Assembly: GCA_027886925.1 (NCBI GenBank)
Contig: JAPCJN010000055.1
Span: 3,398 to 12,946, forward strand
DNA: 9,549 nucleotides
Direction: 5' to 3'
DNA from: Nitrososphaerota archaeon
GTDB taxonomy: Archaea > Thermoproteota > Nitrososphaeria > Nitrososphaerales > UBA183
The notes under the pieces are model-generated. The model searched no databases. It saw only the letters and a program-made list of their open reading frames with translations, and was not told the DNA's origin. Within the stretch, counting starts at the first letter, position 1. The number at the start of each line of letters is the position of its first letter. Below are positions 1 to 6,423 of this stretch, one piece after another. A program made the position numbers and the translations under genes.

Positions 1-411
1 GTGAGCCCCGCGAAGCAGGATAGGATCGCCAGGGATCTGGCGAAACTGCGTGAGGTGGACGCGGTCTACACGACCACCGGCCAATCTGTCAGCCTTAGAC
101 TCACTCTGGAGAGCGTCCAGAAGCTCCAATCGTTCCTAGAGGAAGTCGTGGGGAAGCGAGGCGTGGAATTGCATTCGACCCAGATCATCACCAACGTAGT
201 GAAAGACGAGCCTCCCTCCCTCGATCCTACAATGCTGATCATGAACCTGAAGTGCGACTACTGCGGCGGAGCCGTGACGAGCACCAGGCCCTCCACCCTC
301 GTCGCCGGGTCCTCACACTATTACTTCTGCTGCAAGACCTGCAGGAGAGCCTACCTCGACAAGTTCGGCCCCAGGCTAGCGAAGATAGCTGCCAGAGCTT
401 TACATTCGTAA
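1..411 (+). CDS. Lrp/AsnC-type regulator with C-terminal TRASH metal-binding domain (5' end cut by window)
   Basis: The visible 136 residues hold two domains. Residues about 1-70 fit the Lrp/AsnC ligand-binding (RAM) fold: a helix, then an EVDAVYTTTG turn (18-27), a strand, a second helix and a GVELHSTQIITNVVK strand (54-68). Residues about 80-125 form a TRASH domain with C85-x2-C88 and C110-x3-C114, preceded by the aromatic YYF (107-109); C111 is an extra cysteine. Family knowledge: archaeal Lrp-TRASH proteins, such as one from Halobacterium, sense copper or other metals and control metal-efflux genes. The usual N-terminal helix-turn-helix and first RAM strand are missing, and the frame is open at base 1, so the GTG there is probably an internal valine codon and the gene starts upstream. 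A YHS-domain gene follows after 50 nt. The domain call is firm; the sensed metal is inference. Confidence 0.8.
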   Translation: MSPAKQDRIARDLAKLREVDAVYTTTGQSVSLRLTLESVQKLQSFLEEVVGKRGVELHSTQIITNVVKDEPPSLDPTMLIMNLKCDYCGGAVTSTRPSTLVAGSSHYYFCCKTCRRAYLDKFGPRLAKIAARALHS

Positions 412-415
412 GAGC

Positions 416-431
416 GAATTTTGAAATACGG
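416..431 (+). promoter_or_regulatory. Possible TATA element for the YHS gene
   Basis: An AT-rich stretch (gaattttgaaatacgg) interrupts GC-rich sequence between the regulator stop and the YHS start. Its centre is about 38 nt before ATG 462, which would give a short leader of about 10 nt. It is a weak TATA match, and read-through from the upstream gene is equally possible. Confidence 0.35.
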
Positions 432-461
432 CCGCGGGCATGAGCTCGTGTCGAGACGTCC

Positions 462-614
462 ATGATGATGAAAGACCCCGTGTGTGGCATGATGGTGGAC
501 GAGAGAGAGACGGAGCTCACGTCCGAGCACGACGGACAGACATTCTACTTCTGTTCTCCAGGCTGCAAAGCAGCCTTCGACAACGACCCGCACAGATACA
601 TGGACCACGCGTAG
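462..614 (+). CDS. Small YHS-domain metal-binding protein
   Basis: A 50-residue protein that is almost entirely one YHS domain. It begins MMMKDPVCGMMV, with the typical DPVCGM motif and C8, continues to QTFYFCSPGC (C31-x3-C35) and ends KAAFDNDPHRYMDHA. YHS domains occur in metal-handling proteins such as copper ATPases and small metallochaperone-like proteins; the cysteines probably bind a soft or transition metal. Three ATGs stand in tandem at 462, 465 and 468; an in-frame TGA at 441 rules out a longer start, and no clear Shine-Dalgarno site helps choose. The upstream neighbour ends in the related TRASH fold with a similar FYFC-x3-C core, so the pair may sense and bind the same metal. The fold is certain; the metal and cellular role are unknown. 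It could also supply bound metal to an efflux pump encoded elsewhere. Confidence 0.85.
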   Translation: MMMKDPVCGMMVDERETELTSEHDGQTFYFCSPGCKAAFDNDPHRYMDHA

Positions 615-630
615 CGACAACGAAACTCCA

Positions 631-640
631 AAGCTTAATT
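631..640 (+). promoter_or_regulatory. TATA-like element for the M20 peptidase gene
   Basis: The sequence aagcttaatt lies 44 nt (first base) before ATG 675, in the 60-nt gap after the YHS gene. Archaeal spacing would place the transcription start near 662 and leave a leader of about 12 nt. A near-identical element (aagcttattt) stands at almost the same distance before pntAA. Confidence 0.5.
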
Positions 641-674
641 CCTGCGGACCGAGAGCTTTCAACGGAAAAGCCTC

Positions 675-2036
675 ATGGTCCTAGACAAGCGAGTCAGCGA
701 CTACATCCACGAGAACCAGGGCAGCTTCGTGAAGGACATCGTCCTACTGGCGTCGCAGCCGAGCGTCTCCGCGCGGAAGGAGGGCATAGAGGAGTGCGCG
801 GACCTCGTGAGGCTGATGGTCGAAGAGATCGGAGGGAACCCCAAGATGGTCAAGCTGCCCGGGGCCGCGCCCATCGTCTACGGGGAGGTCAGGTCCTCGA
901 AATCGAACAAGACCGTCCTATTCTACAACCACTACGACGTGCAGCCCGAGGACCCTCTGGAGCTTTGGGCATCGCCGCCCTTCAAGCCCGAGGTCCGAGA
1001 CGGCAGGCTCTACGGCCGCGGGGTATCAGACGACAAAGGAGAGCTCGTCTCGCGGCTAAAGCTCATCGAGTCCTACGTCAAGGTAAACGGAGAGCCTCCC
1101 TGCAACGTCAAGTTCTGTTTCGAGGGAGAGGAAGAGACGGGCAGCGCGCACCTGGAAGAATACGTGTCGAAGGACCCGGACCTGTTCAAGGCCGACGCCG
1201 TGATCTGGGAGTATGGGAAGATAGACCGCGAGGGCAGGCCAGTCGTGGGTTTGGGAGTGAAGGGGATGATCTACCTCGAGATGACTGTCAGGGAACTTTC
1301 GCGAGACGCGCACAGCATGTATGCCGCCGCCCTTCCGAGCGCCGCCTGGAGGCTCACCAGGCTGCTCGGCCTCATCAAGGACTCCCACGATAGGATTCTC
1401 ATCCCGGGCTGGTATGATAAGGTCAAGGACCTCGGGGAGGACGAGCTCAGGCTCCTCGAGGAGCAACCCTCAGAGGCGGCGGAGCTATTGCAAACCTACG
1501 GGGCCAAGGACTTCGCCGGAGGGATGTCCATGGCCCAAGCCAAGAAATCGCTCGTCGCCCGCCCCACCGCGAACGTGGCCGGAATCTGGGCTGGATACAC
1601 GGGCCCCGGGAGCAAGACCGTCCTTCCCGCCGAGGCCCATTGCAAGATGGACCTGAGGCTCGTGCCAGACCAGGACCCCGACGAGCTCTACTCGAAGTTC
1701 ATCTCCTACCTCAAGGGGAACGGATACGGCGACGTCGAAGTCGTGAAGGAGACGATGGAGCCGGCCGCCAGGACCAGCTACAAGAGCGACCTCGCACAAG
1801 CTGCCATCCGAGGTGCCAAGGAGGTCTTCCAGAAGGACCCGATCATCGAGCTATCCAGCGCGGGGACCGGCCCGCTCTACGTCTTCACAAGAAGATACGG
1901 TGTACCCGCTCTGGACATCGGAATATCCCCGGTCGACGCGGCGCTCCACTCCCCAAACGAGAACATACGCCTCGACCTGCTCGAGAAAGGGATGCTCTGG
2001 CTCGCGCAGACGTTAGAGAACTACGTAGGGCTATGA
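675..2036 (+). CDS. M20-family metallopeptidase (dipeptidase / ArgE / carboxypeptidase-like)
   Basis: A 453-residue protein of normal length for M20 peptidases, without a signal peptide, so probably cytosolic. The two-zinc catalytic site is intact: H86 and D88 in NHYDVQPED, the bridging D119 in GRGVSDDKGE, E153 (general base) and E154 (ligand) in FEGEEETGS, a likely ligand at E179 and H425 in ALHSPNEN. Residues from about 195 to 330 form the inserted dimerisation domain, which carries H213 in RDAHS, a position used in the substrate pocket of carnosinase-like enzymes. The overall pattern is closest to cytosolic nonspecific dipeptidases, which cleave short peptides, but other M20 enzymes cleave N-acyl or succinyl groups and substrate cannot be read from sequence. 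It has its own TATA element and is followed by an 89-nt gap with another promoter, so it is probably transcribed alone. Confidence 0.88.
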   Translation: MVLDKRVSDYIHENQGSFVKDIVLLASQPSVSARKEGIEECADLVRLMVEEIGGNPKMVKLPGAAPIVYGEVRSSKSNKTVLFYNHYDVQPEDPLELWASPPFKPEVRDGRLYGRGVSDDKGELVSRLKLIESYVKVNGEPPCNVKFCFEGEEETGSAHLEEYVSKDPDLFKADAVIWEYGKIDREGRPVVGLGVKGMIYLEMTVRELSRDAHSMYAAALPSAAWRLTRLLGLIKDSHDRILIPGWYDKVKDLGEDELRLLEEQPSEAAELLQTYGAKDFAGGMSMAQAKKSLVARPTANVAGIWAGYTGPGSKTVLPAEAHCKMDLRLVPDQDPDELYSKFISYLKGNGYGDVEVVKETMEPAARTSYKSDLAQAAIRGAKEVFQKDPIIELSSAGTGPLYVFTRRYGVPALDIGISPVDAALHSPNENIRLDLLEKGMLWLAQTLENYVGL

Positions 2037-2083
2037 GCGACCAAGTTCATGCGAACACGGGAAAATTTGCCTCGGGAAAGGGT

Positions 2084-2093
2084 AAGCTTATTT
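2084..2093 (+). promoter_or_regulatory. TATA-like element and short leader of the pnt operon
   Basis: The sequence aagcttattt lies 42 nt before ATG 2126. A start site about 26 nt beyond its centre would fall near 2115, and a ggag motif at 2114-2117 sits 8 nt before the ATG. The leader is therefore very short and the Shine-Dalgarno site may lie at its very 5' end. Confidence 0.5.
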
Positions 2094-2125
2094 CGTCTTA
2101 GCCCAGGCCTCTTGGAGTTCAACTG

Positions 2126-3304
2126 ATGATAGTCGGCGTCCCCAAAGAGACGGCGGCCCTCGAAAAGAGGGTGTCCGTCGTCCCGGAGACCGTCTCAAAA
2201 CTCGTCGGGGTCACCGTGATAGTGGAGAAGGGCGCCGGCGAAAACTCGAACTTCTCTGACGCGGACTACACAAGTGCCGGAGCTCAGATCGCCAACGACA
2301 GGCAGTCGCTCTATTCCCAGTCGGACATCGTCCTCAAGGTGCTGCCGCCGACCGTCGAAGAGGCGGACCTCCTGAAAGAGGGATCGACGATGGTCTCGTT
2401 CCTTTTCCCGGTCTCAAACCTTGACGTCGTGAAGAAGCTCGCCGCAAGGAAGATCAACGCCTTCGCGATGGAGCTGATGCCGCGCATAAGCCGCGCCCAG
2501 CCCATGGACGCACTCTCTTCTCAGGCGACGATTTCCGGTTACAAGGCCGTGGTCTTGGCGGCCGACACGGTCCCCAAGCTTTTCCCTCTTATGATGACGG
2601 CGGCGGGGACCATCTCCCCCGCCAAGGTCTTCGTCTGCGGAGCCGGCGTCGCTGGCCTCCAGGCTATCGCCACCGCTAGGAGGCTCGGCGCGCTCGTCGA
2701 GGCATACGATGTCAGGCCGGTCGTGAAGGAGCAGATCATGAGCCTCGGCGCCAAGTTCGCCGAGATGCCAGTAGAGGCCAAAGACGCCCAGGACTCTGGC
2801 GGATACGCGAAGGCCATGGGCGAGGAGTTCACCCGGAAGCAACAGGAGTTCCTGGCGCAGCGATGCGCGGTCTCTGACGTCGTGATCACCACCGCCCTCA
2901 TCCCCAACGCGAGGGCGCCAATCCTGGTAACCGAGGACGCCGTGAAGCGGATGCGCCCGGGCTCCGTTGTGGTCGATCTCGCCGCAGAGGCGAAGGGCAA
3001 CTGTGCCATCACCGAGCCAGGAAAGACCGTCGTGAAGTACGGGGTGACCATCCATGGGCCGCTGAACCTCCCCTCGACGATGGCACCCGAGTCCAGCAGG
3101 CTCTACTCAAAGAACATCGTGACGTTCTTGCTAACGATGCTCAAGGGCGGAGTCCTGACCATCGACGCCAAGGACGACCTCATCAAGGGCACCATGGTCG
3201 TCAGCGCCGGCCAAGTGGTCCACGGGCCGACACTGAAGGCCATCGATCCAGCCGCTGCGACACCGGCGGCGCCGTCTGTCCCACCAGCAGGAGGCAAGCC
3301 CTGA
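2126..3304 (+). CDS. pntAA: NAD(P) transhydrogenase subunit alpha part 1 (NAD(H)-binding domain I)
   Basis: A 392-residue soluble domain I of the proton-translocating transhydrogenase, which exchanges hydride between NAD(H) and NADP(H) using the proton gradient. It opens with MIVGVPKE, typical of the alanine dehydrogenase/PNT N-terminal domain. The RQD loop that contacts the nicotinamide is preserved: R120, Q125, D128 and S131 within PRISRAQPMDALSSQ. The Rossmann glycine motif GAGVAG is at 172-177, followed by AYDVRP with D195, an acidic residue expected for NAD rather than NADP. The C-terminal tail from about 374 is rich in Ala and Pro and looks like a flexible linker. The gene ends 2 nt before pntAB, the split-alpha layout known from Rhodospirillum rubrum; E. 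coli instead fuses these parts. The enzyme would mainly supply NADPH. Confidence 0.96.
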   Translation: MIVGVPKETAALEKRVSVVPETVSKLVGVTVIVEKGAGENSNFSDADYTSAGAQIANDRQSLYSQSDIVLKVLPPTVEEADLLKEGSTMVSFLFPVSNLDVVKKLAARKINAFAMELMPRISRAQPMDALSSQATISGYKAVVLAADTVPKLFPLMMTAAGTISPAKVFVCGAGVAGLQAIATARRLGALVEAYDVRPVVKEQIMSLGAKFAEMPVEAKDAQDSGGYAKAMGEEFTRKQQEFLAQRCAVSDVVITTALIPNARAPILVTEDAVKRMRPGSVVVDLAAEAKGNCAITEPGKTVVKYGVTIHGPLNLPSTMAPESSRLYSKNIVTFLLTMLKGGVLTIDAKDDLIKGTMVVSAGQVVHGPTLKAIDPAAATPAAPSVPPAGGKP

Positions 3305-3306
3305 CG

Positions 3307-3684
3307 ATGACGCTCCTCCTTCAGGTCCTCCAGGTCTCGAACGCGACCTCGGTCTTGCCGACGGCCACAGTCCCCGCCACCTCTGATCTTCTCATCGACC
3401 TTCTGATATTCCTCATGGCCACCTTCCTCGGCGTCGAGCTCATCAGGCACGTCACACGGCTCCTCCACACTCCGCTGATGGCGCTGACTAACGCGATCTC
3501 TTCGGTCTCGATGGTCGCGGCCCTCATAGTCATGACCGAGAGCAGCAACACCACCATCTTGATACTCGCGACCCTCGGGGTCGCGCTCGCGTTCACGAAC
3601 GTCGTCAGCGGGTTCCTTCTGGTGGAGCGCATCAACCGCCTCTTCAGGAAGAAACCCTCGAAGAAGAAGGTGGAATCGAAATGA
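3307..3684 (+). CDS. pntAB: NAD(P) transhydrogenase subunit alpha part 2 (membrane domain II, N-terminal part)
   Basis: A 125-residue membrane subunit. After a polar N-terminal stretch it has three hydrophobic segments (about 27-46, 64-76 and 83-105). The family signature is clear: HTPLM at 54-58 and TNAISS at 61-66 between the first and second segments. The C-terminus is strongly basic (RKKPSKKK), consistent with a cytoplasmic end. Together with the membrane part of PntB it forms the proton channel. The start follows the pntAA stop by 2 nt; an AGGAGG at 3289-3294, inside the end of pntAA, lies 12 nt before the ATG and supports translational coupling. The stop overlaps the pntB start in an ATGA. 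Confidence 0.95.
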   Translation: MTLLLQVLQVSNATSVLPTATVPATSDLLIDLLIFLMATFLGVELIRHVTRLLHTPLMALTNAISSVSMVAALIVMTESSNTTILILATLGVALAFTNVVSGFLLVERINRLFRKKPSKKKVESK

Positions 3685-5072
3685 GCATCGACCCCAACTA
3701 TGTCCTGGGACTTTACATCCTCTCGATAGTCCTGTTCATCCTTTCCCTGAGGTCGATGAGCGAGGTAAGGACGTCGAAGTATGGCAACTGGTCCGCCTCC
3801 CTGGGTATGGCCGTCGCCATAATTGCGACCCTCCTGGCCTACACGATCCAGCGCTTCGACCTGCTCTTGGGCGCGTTGGCCGTGGGCCTGATCCTAGGCT
3901 TCCCGATCGCGCTGAGGGTGCCCACCACCGCTCTCCCCCAGAGGACTGCGATGTCTCAGGCCTTCGGCTCGTTGGCCGTGGCTCTGGTCGGGGTCGCGGA
4001 GTATCACGTGGACGCGCCAAACGTCCCCGTGTTCACCATGTCGGTGCTCTCGGCGGAAATGATACTCGGCTTCCTGACTTTCGCCGGCAGCTGCATCGCG
4101 TTCGCGAAGCTACAGGAGCTCATCCCGGGTCGCCCTTTCATCTATCCCGGCAAGAACTTCGTGAGCCTGGCGATCCTTGGCGTCGCCATCGCCGCGGGAG
4201 TCTACCTGGTCGCTTTCCCCGCCCAAGGTTTTGCGCTCTACGTCCTCGCCGGCCTGGCCCTTGTATTCGGGTTCCTACTCGTCATGGGCATAGGGGGGGC
4301 AGACATGCCGACGGTGATTGCCATCCTGAACTCATACACGGGCATGTCCGCGGCCGCTCTAGGCTTCGTCCTGAACAACAAGATCCTGATAGTCGCCGGT
4401 TCGCTCGACGGTTCCTCTGGCTTCGTCCTCGCGCTCATAATGAGCCAGGCGATGAACCGCTCCTTCGTCAACGTCCTCTTCGGCGGCGTCGGAGCAAAGG
4501 TCGCGAAGGGGACAGGCCCGGCTGCCGCCAAGGAGGCCCGCCCGGTCCAGTCCTACAGCCCTGAGGACGTCGCCACGATACTCGAGAACGCGCAGAGGGT
4601 CGTCATCGTCCCCGGCTACGGCATGGCGGTCGCGCAGGCCCAGCACACGGTCAAGGAGCTAACCGACGTCCTCCAAGAACGCGGAATCGACGTGAAATAC
4701 GGGATCCATCCCGTCGCGGGAAGGATGCCCGGCCACATGAACGTCCTCTTGGCGGAGGCCCAAGTCCCCTACGAGCAACTATGGGAGATGGAAAAGATCA
4801 ATCCGGAATTCCCAGAGACCGACGTCGTCATCGTGGTTGGGGCCAACGACGTGACCAATCCAGCAGCGCGCACCAAGACCGACTCGCCCCTATATGGCAT
4901 GCCCATAATGAATGTGGACAAGGCACGGACGGTAATTTTCATCAAGCGCTCCATGAACCCAGGGTTCTCCGGCGCCGACAACGAGCTCTTCTACCTTCCA
5001 AACACGTGGATGGTGTTCGGAGACGCCAAGAAGGTCATCTCCGACCTTGTGGCGGCCATGAAGAAGCAATAA
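3681..5072 (+). CDS. pntB: NAD(P) transhydrogenase subunit beta (membrane domain II and NADP(H)-binding domain III)
   Basis: A 463-residue protein of standard length. Residues about 5-270 hold the membrane helices, including the GIGGADMPTVIAILNSYTG segment (203-221). Residues about 293-463 are domain III: GYGMAVAQAQ (312-321), GIHPVAGRMPGHMNV (341-355), GANDVTNPAA (387-396), and IKRSMNPGFSG (421-431), all NADP-binding motifs of the family. Asn217 occupies the site of the channel histidine His91 of the E. coli beta subunit; Asn is what I recall for R. rubrum and mitochondrial enzymes, so this is subfamily variation, not damage. The ATG overlaps the pntAB stop by 4 nt, and AGGTGGA (3668-3674) provides a Shine-Dalgarno site 6 nt upstream. 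The gene is convergent with gtrA, whose stop is 27 nt away, with no obvious terminator between. Confidence 0.97.
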   Translation: MSIDPNYVLGLYILSIVLFILSLRSMSEVRTSKYGNWSASLGMAVAIIATLLAYTIQRFDLLLGALAVGLILGFPIALRVPTTALPQRTAMSQAFGSLAVALVGVAEYHVDAPNVPVFTMSVLSAEMILGFLTFAGSCIAFAKLQELIPGRPFIYPGKNFVSLAILGVAIAAGVYLVAFPAQGFALYVLAGLALVFGFLLVMGIGGADMPTVIAILNSYTGMSAAALGFVLNNKILIVAGSLDGSSGFVLALIMSQAMNRSFVNVLFGGVGAKVAKGTGPAAAKEARPVQSYSPEDVATILENAQRVVIVPGYGMAVAQAQHTVKELTDVLQERGIDVKYGIHPVAGRMPGHMNVLLAEAQVPYEQLWEMEKINPEFPETDVVIVVGANDVTNPAARTKTDSPLYGMPIMNVDKARTVIFIKRSMNPGFSGADNELFYLPNTWMVFGDAKKVISDLVAAMKKQ

Positions 5073-5099
5073 ACGACCGTCTTAGAACTGCTCGTTGCC

Positions 5100-5585
5100 T
5101 CAGTCCGAAGTCTCTTGGGCCGCGATTGAAGGCTCTGCGAGCGGATCTACGTGTCCCGTCTCGATGTTCTCATCCCTCATCCAAGCATACTTGACACTTA
5201 GCGCGTATCTCAGCAGGAAGGCGGCACCAATGCCGACCAGGTTTGCGAACGCGGCGGGAGTCCCGAAATATGCTATTCCTGCGTAAACTATCACCAGATT
5301 CACGACCAAGCCGGCGAGCATGAGGACGTTGAACTTCGCCAGTCGGGTCGCGATGTGACCCGATCTCCTGTCTCTGAAAGTCCATAGGTCGTTGAGGAAA
5401 AAATTGGACAGGATCGAGGCCTCTATCGCGATCGCGCTCGCGTAAATCACGTAGACGCCTCTCAGCTGGATAAAGACGAGCAGGAGTTCGTTGACCCCGA
5501 CCCCGCTCAGCCCGACGACGTTGAACTTGACGAATCGTCGGATGCGGTCCAAAGTGAAGAAGCCGCCCTTTTTCTTCAAAGTCAC
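5100..5585 (-). CDS. GtrA-family four-helix membrane protein
   Basis: A 161-residue protein with four hydrophobic segments (about 20-40, 46-66, 87-105 and 110-130), the GtrA layout. Family motifs seen are RFVKFNVVGLSGVGVN (17-32), SNFFLNDLWTFRDRR (60-74) and RYALSVKYAWM (126-136). GtrA-like proteins are thought to move polyprenyl-phosphate-linked sugars across the membrane or assist glycosyltransferases; in archaea the domain is also found fused to dolichyl-phosphate mannose synthase, but here it stands alone. The acidic C-terminal tail (from about 137) is unlikely to be in the membrane. The start is a GTG, chosen because a good Shine-Dalgarno site lies 8 nt upstream and an in-frame stop blocks longer versions. 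It follows dedA by 20 nt on the same strand, so the two are almost certainly cotranscribed. The substrate is unknown. Confidence 0.88.
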   Translation of the reverse strand: MTLKKKGGFFTLDRIRRFVKFNVVGLSGVGVNELLLVFIQLRGVYVIYASAIAIEASILSNFFLNDLWTFRDRRSGHIATRLAKFNVLMLAGLVVNLVIVYAGIAYFGTPAAFANLVGIGAAFLLRYALSVKYAWMRDENIETGHVDPLAEPSIAAQETSD

Positions 5586-5593
5586 TTCCGTGA

Positions 5594-5601
5594 ATCACTC
5601 C
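5594..5601 (-). promoter_or_regulatory. Shine-Dalgarno site fixing the gtrA start
   Basis: On the minus strand GGAGTGAT lies 8 nt before the GTG at 5585. It matches the archaeal 16S 3' end apart from one missing G, and it sits in the 20-nt gap after the dedA stop. This supports the GTG start and coupled translation. Confidence 0.65.
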
Positions 5602-5605
5602 GGCG

Positions 5606-6391
5606 CTACCGCGGTGCCGCCGCTCCCCTATTACGGGACCCGACGTAGTAGTAGAGCACATACAGGATTGACGCGCCGGCGACGATGAACGGTACCGCCT
5701 GTCCAAGGAGCCCGAAGAACGAGCCCATGGAGTTCTGCCAGAGCGGCCCTGCGGAGTAGCCCGCGTAGATCAAGACCGCAGACCAGACGAAAGAGCCGAT
5801 CGTCGTCAATATGACAAACGGCCTCATCTTCATCCGGAGCAGCCCTGCAGGGACCGAGACGATCGACCTGAGGCCGGGGATGAACCTGGCGACGAACACG
5901 CTCCAAGCCCCTCTGGAGTCGACCCATCGCTCGCCCTGGTCAAGATGCGTTTCTGAGATTCCTAGCCTTCGCATCAGTCGGTAGACGATAGGCCTGCCAA
6001 GCTTCAACGCAAGGTAATAGTCGATCAGCGCGCCAATCAGGCCCGCGGCGGTGCTGACGAGGATGGCCAGCCCTAGGTTCAAGCGTCCAAGGAACGCGAG
6101 GTAACCGGCGAACGGGAGCACGACCTCGCTTGGGATGGGCGCGGAGGCGCTCTCCAACAACATAAGGGCGAAGAGTCCCGCGTAGCCGATGTTCAAAAAA
6201 GAGGCCAGAAGGTCTGTCGAGAATAGAGAGCCCGATGCGACCTCCCTCGCCAGATTAGCCTCGAATGGGAACTCGAAAGCGTCGACTATCTCGAGGATGC
6301 TGAGGCAGAACGCTGCGACAGCCACCGCCGCGAGGTACCTGCTCCAGGGCCCATATGAAGAGTAGGTGCGCTTCGAAAAAGTTGGCCCCAT
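5606..6391 (-). CDS. DedA-family (VTT/SNARE-associated) membrane protein
   Basis: A 261-residue membrane protein when started at the ATG at 6391. It has a first helix at about 18-36, then the DedA core: ESASAPIPSEVVLPFAGYLA (80-99), a DYYLALKLGRP segment (124-134) and VFVARFIPGLRSIVSVPAG (165-183) with R169, G173 and R175, followed by two more helices. DedA proteins are lipid transporters or scramblases; bacterial members such as UptA return undecaprenyl phosphate to the inner leaflet. The frame can begin seven codons earlier at 6412, but the only TATA box (6415-6423) abuts that ATG and is centred 28 nt before the 6391 ATG, fitting a leaderless mRNA starting at 6391. gtrA follows 20 nt downstream, suggesting a shared role with polyprenyl-phosphate carriers (inference). 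Confidence 0.9.
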   Translation of the reverse strand: MGPTFSKRTYSSYGPWSRYLAAVAVAAFCLSILEIVDAFEFPFEANLAREVASGSLFSTDLLASFLNIGYAGLFALMLLESASAPIPSEVVLPFAGYLAFLGRLNLGLAILVSTAAGLIGALIDYYLALKLGRPIVYRLMRRLGISETHLDQGERWVDSRGAWSVFVARFIPGLRSIVSVPAGLLRMKMRPFVILTTIGSFVWSAVLIYAGYSAGPLWQNSMGSFFGLLGQAVPFIVAGASILYVLYYYVGSRNRGAAAPR

Positions 6392-6414
6392 ATTTTCCCG
6401 CGTCCGCCCCATGG

Positions 6415-6423
6415 CCTTATAGG
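6415..6423 (-). promoter_or_regulatory. TATA box of the dedA-gtrA operon
   Basis: On the minus strand CCTATAAGG is a clear archaeal TATA box, centred 28 nt from the A of the ATG at 6391. It touches the upstream ATG at 6412, which would therefore not be transcribed. A perfect 8-bp palindrome, GAGGCCTC, lies just upstream at 6430-6437. Confidence 0.7.

Noticed and set aside
630..659. AAAGCT/AGCTTT six-base inverted repeat around the M20 promoter
   Set aside because: Short arms with an 18-nt spacer, and the left arm is part of the TATA element; likely chance.
440..1393. Long plus-strand open frame (317 codons) overlapping the YHS and M20 genes
   Set aside because: Its product is an Arg/Gly/Pro-rich string with no domain, typical of an out-of-frame reading of GC-rich coding DNA, whereas the overlapping YHS and M20 frames carry complete catalytic or binding motifs.
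2045..2056. GTTC-ATGC-GAAC mini-hairpin after the M20 gene as a terminator
   Set aside because: Only four base pairs and no T-run follows.
2414..3055. Antisense open frame (213 codons) opposite pntAA
   Set aside because: Low-complexity composition with no recognisable family, fully inside a clearly functional pntAA frame.
5170..5706. Minus-strand frame overlapping both gtrA and dedA
   Set aside because: Arg-rich and motif-free; the two overlapping frames have clear GtrA and DedA signatures.
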